Part shown: in pieces, positions 62,977 to 64,000 of the stretch
How the letters are laid out: the number at the start of each line of letters is the position of its first letter
Numbering within the stretch: the stretch's first letter is position 1
NCBI GenBank assembly: GCA_964620045.1
Contig: CAZUJL010000001.1
Span: forward strand, 1-64,000
From: VFKU01 sp964620045
GTDB taxonomy: Bacteria > Hydrogenedentota > Hydrogenedentia > Hydrogenedentales > GCA-2746185
DNA length: 64,000 bases
Direction: 5' to 3'
Notes under the pieces: model-generated
Databases searched by the model: none
The model's input: only the letters and a program-made list of their open reading frames with translations
Told to the model about the DNA's origin: nothing
Position numbers and translations under genes: made by a program

Positions 62977-63963
62977 TTATTGTGGCAGGGTCAGCGTCGC
63001 GACGACGGGCACGTGATCCGATCCGATGCGCCCGCCCAAATGCGCGCCGGTAAATTGCACGCCGCCGCCGAGGATGTGGTCGATCGGAATCACGTTTAAC
63101 GAACCCGGAAGCGTGTACCACGACGCGAGCACTCCGTGGCCCTGCCGCGCGTTGGTTAAGCGCCCGCGCTGCACGAGGTCATGATACAGCGGCGACCACA
63201 TCGTGCAGTTGAAGTCCCCCGCGACCAGCACCGGCCCCTGGTGCGCTTCGAGATACTTCGTGAGCCACGCGAATTGCCGGTAGCGCAGCACCGTGAGCCA
63301 TGTGCCTTCCGGCGGCGCGAGGTGCGCGTTCACAATGTGCACGCGATGCCCCTCGATCAGCACATCGGCGCGCGAAATCGGCACATCGCTTTCCACGGGG
63401 TCATTGGATTCGGCGCCCTCGATGGGATAGCGACTGTAAAACCCGAGACCAAAATAATCCGCGCGCGCGGTGACAATGCGGTACGGATACTTCTCGTGGA
63501 TCGCTTCCAGCGCCTTCGCCCACGGCGCCGACAGCTCTTGAACAAAAATCAGATCGGGATTTTCCTGGGCGATGACGTCCAACAAGCGTGCGTATTCATG
63601 CGTGTCGGCATTGACGTTGGACGTGAGTACAGTGATTTCTTTGCCACCGGCGGATGCCGCAGCAGCGGGCACGTACCACGCGACGATCGCCCAGCCGTGC
63701 CACAGCATCAACACGACGGCCACGATGCCCCACCGCCAGCTCCGACCAATCAACAGGCACACGAGCGCGGCGGTGGCACTTAGAAAATACAGCGCGCGAA
63801 AATGAGACGTAATTTCAGCAATCGGTGACCACCGCGCGAACAGCACAATCACCGTGACGGCCAAGGTGCTGGAAACGCCCAGCACGCCCCACGATTTGAC
63901 GACCCGTCGAAAGTCGAACGAACTCGGCGAGGGGCCGGGGACTTCAGGATTGGCGGCGCTCAT
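62977..63963 (-). CDS. Membrane-anchored endonuclease/exonuclease/phosphatase family protein
   Basis: A 328-residue protein with about three N-terminal membrane segments (about 28-105) and a C-terminal EEP domain: LTSNVNADT, IFVQELSAPW (metal Glu), VNAHLAPPEG, AGDFNCTMWSP and GSDHVPVVATL. The family includes DNases and phosphodiesterases. The active domain would face the outside. Substrate unknown. Confidence 0.85.
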   Translation of the reverse strand: MSAANPEVPGPSPSSFDFRRVVKSWGVLGVSSTLAVTVIVLFARWSPIAEITSHFRALYFLSATAALVCLLIGRSWRWGIVAVVLMLWHGWAIVAWYVPAAAASAGGKEITVLTSNVNADTHEYARLLDVIAQENPDLIFVQELSAPWAKALEAIHEKYPYRIVTARADYFGLGFYSRYPIEGAESNDPVESDVPISRADVLIEGHRVHIVNAHLAPPEGTWLTVLRYRQFAWLTKYLEAHQGPVLVAGDFNCTMWSPLYHDLVQRGRLTNARQGHGVLASWYTLPGSLNVIPIDHILGGGVQFTGAHLGGRIGSDHVPVVATLTLPQ

Positions 63964-64000
63964 GTGCTAAACCATTGGCGTGGAGCGGCGTCTAATAGCG

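Noticed and set aside
1..64000. CRISPR arrays, rRNA, tRNA or insertion sequences
   Set aside because: No regularly spaced long repeats, no tRNA cloverleaf, no transposase-like protein seen on either strand.

Overview
The window is 64 kb of GC-rich, gene-dense bacterial DNA with no rRNA, tRNA, CRISPR array, insertion sequence or phage gene that I can see. About 46 protein genes are supported. The genes point to a Gram-negative, environmental heterotroph: lipoprotein and Tat signals, minor type IV pilins, a Tat-exported Gfo/Idh/MocA oxidoreductase, a FadN/FadA beta-oxidation pair, an Smg/DUF494 protein next to a Xer recombinase, and a REC-zinc-ribbon/Hpt pair. This mix fits uncultured planctomycete-, Hydrogenedentes- or deltaproteobacteria-like lineages. 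That assignment is a low-confidence inference; no phylogenetic marker is present. A degraded motif in the first gene suggests position 1 may be close to a contig end.

Layout. 1-3.8 kb: the tail of a beta-lactamase-fold hydrolase, a 9-nt tandem repeat, then a CaiB-type CoA-transferase, an HSD10-like dehydrogenase, a DUF502 membrane protein and another SDR. 3.8-6.9 kb: an MHS-family transporter and a secreted TPR protein, on the minus strand. 7-14 kb: fadN-fadA, an RsuA/RluB-type pseudouridine synthase, then a minus-strand set of a mycofactocin-type SDR, an AhpD-fold protein and a crotonase. Together these suggest degradation of acyl-CoA or branched/cyclic acids. 14-20.6 kb: a lipoprotein with an unusual nested domain order, an SNase-fold protein, three prepilin-like proteins and a TPR protein. 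20.6-23 kb: Gfo/Idh/MocA, DUF6228-like and DUF1801 proteins.

The centrepiece is 23.2-43.5 kb: one apparent plus-strand operon of eight genes, many with overlapping stop/start codons. It encodes PfaD-type enoyl reductase; a KS-AT-ACP-ACP-ACP-KR-DH megasynthase; a KS-CLF-AT-DH-DH megasynthase; OleA, OleB, OleC and OleD; and a soluble inorganic pyrophosphatase. The first three make a complete PUFA/secondary-lipid synthase in the myxobacterial-type arrangement. The next four are the full head-to-head olefin pathway. The pyrophosphatase would remove the PPi made by OleC. The natural reading is a dedicated line that builds an unusual, probably polyunsaturated, acyl chain and joins two chains into a very long hydrocarbon.

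43.6-64 kb: a small membrane protein, a three-module amidohydrolase, a beta-propeller/PA/M28/PDZ peptidase, a B12-radical SAM protein, a fatty acyl-CoA synthetase, a LOG-family protein, a response regulator with an Hpt protein, pdxJ with a small Cys-rich protein, a secreted epoxide-hydrolase-like protein, a hypothetical protein, a family 2 glycosyltransferase, fabH, smg/DUF494, a XerC/D recombinase and a membrane-anchored endonuclease/exonuclease/phosphatase. No stretch longer than about 220 bases lacks a gene.
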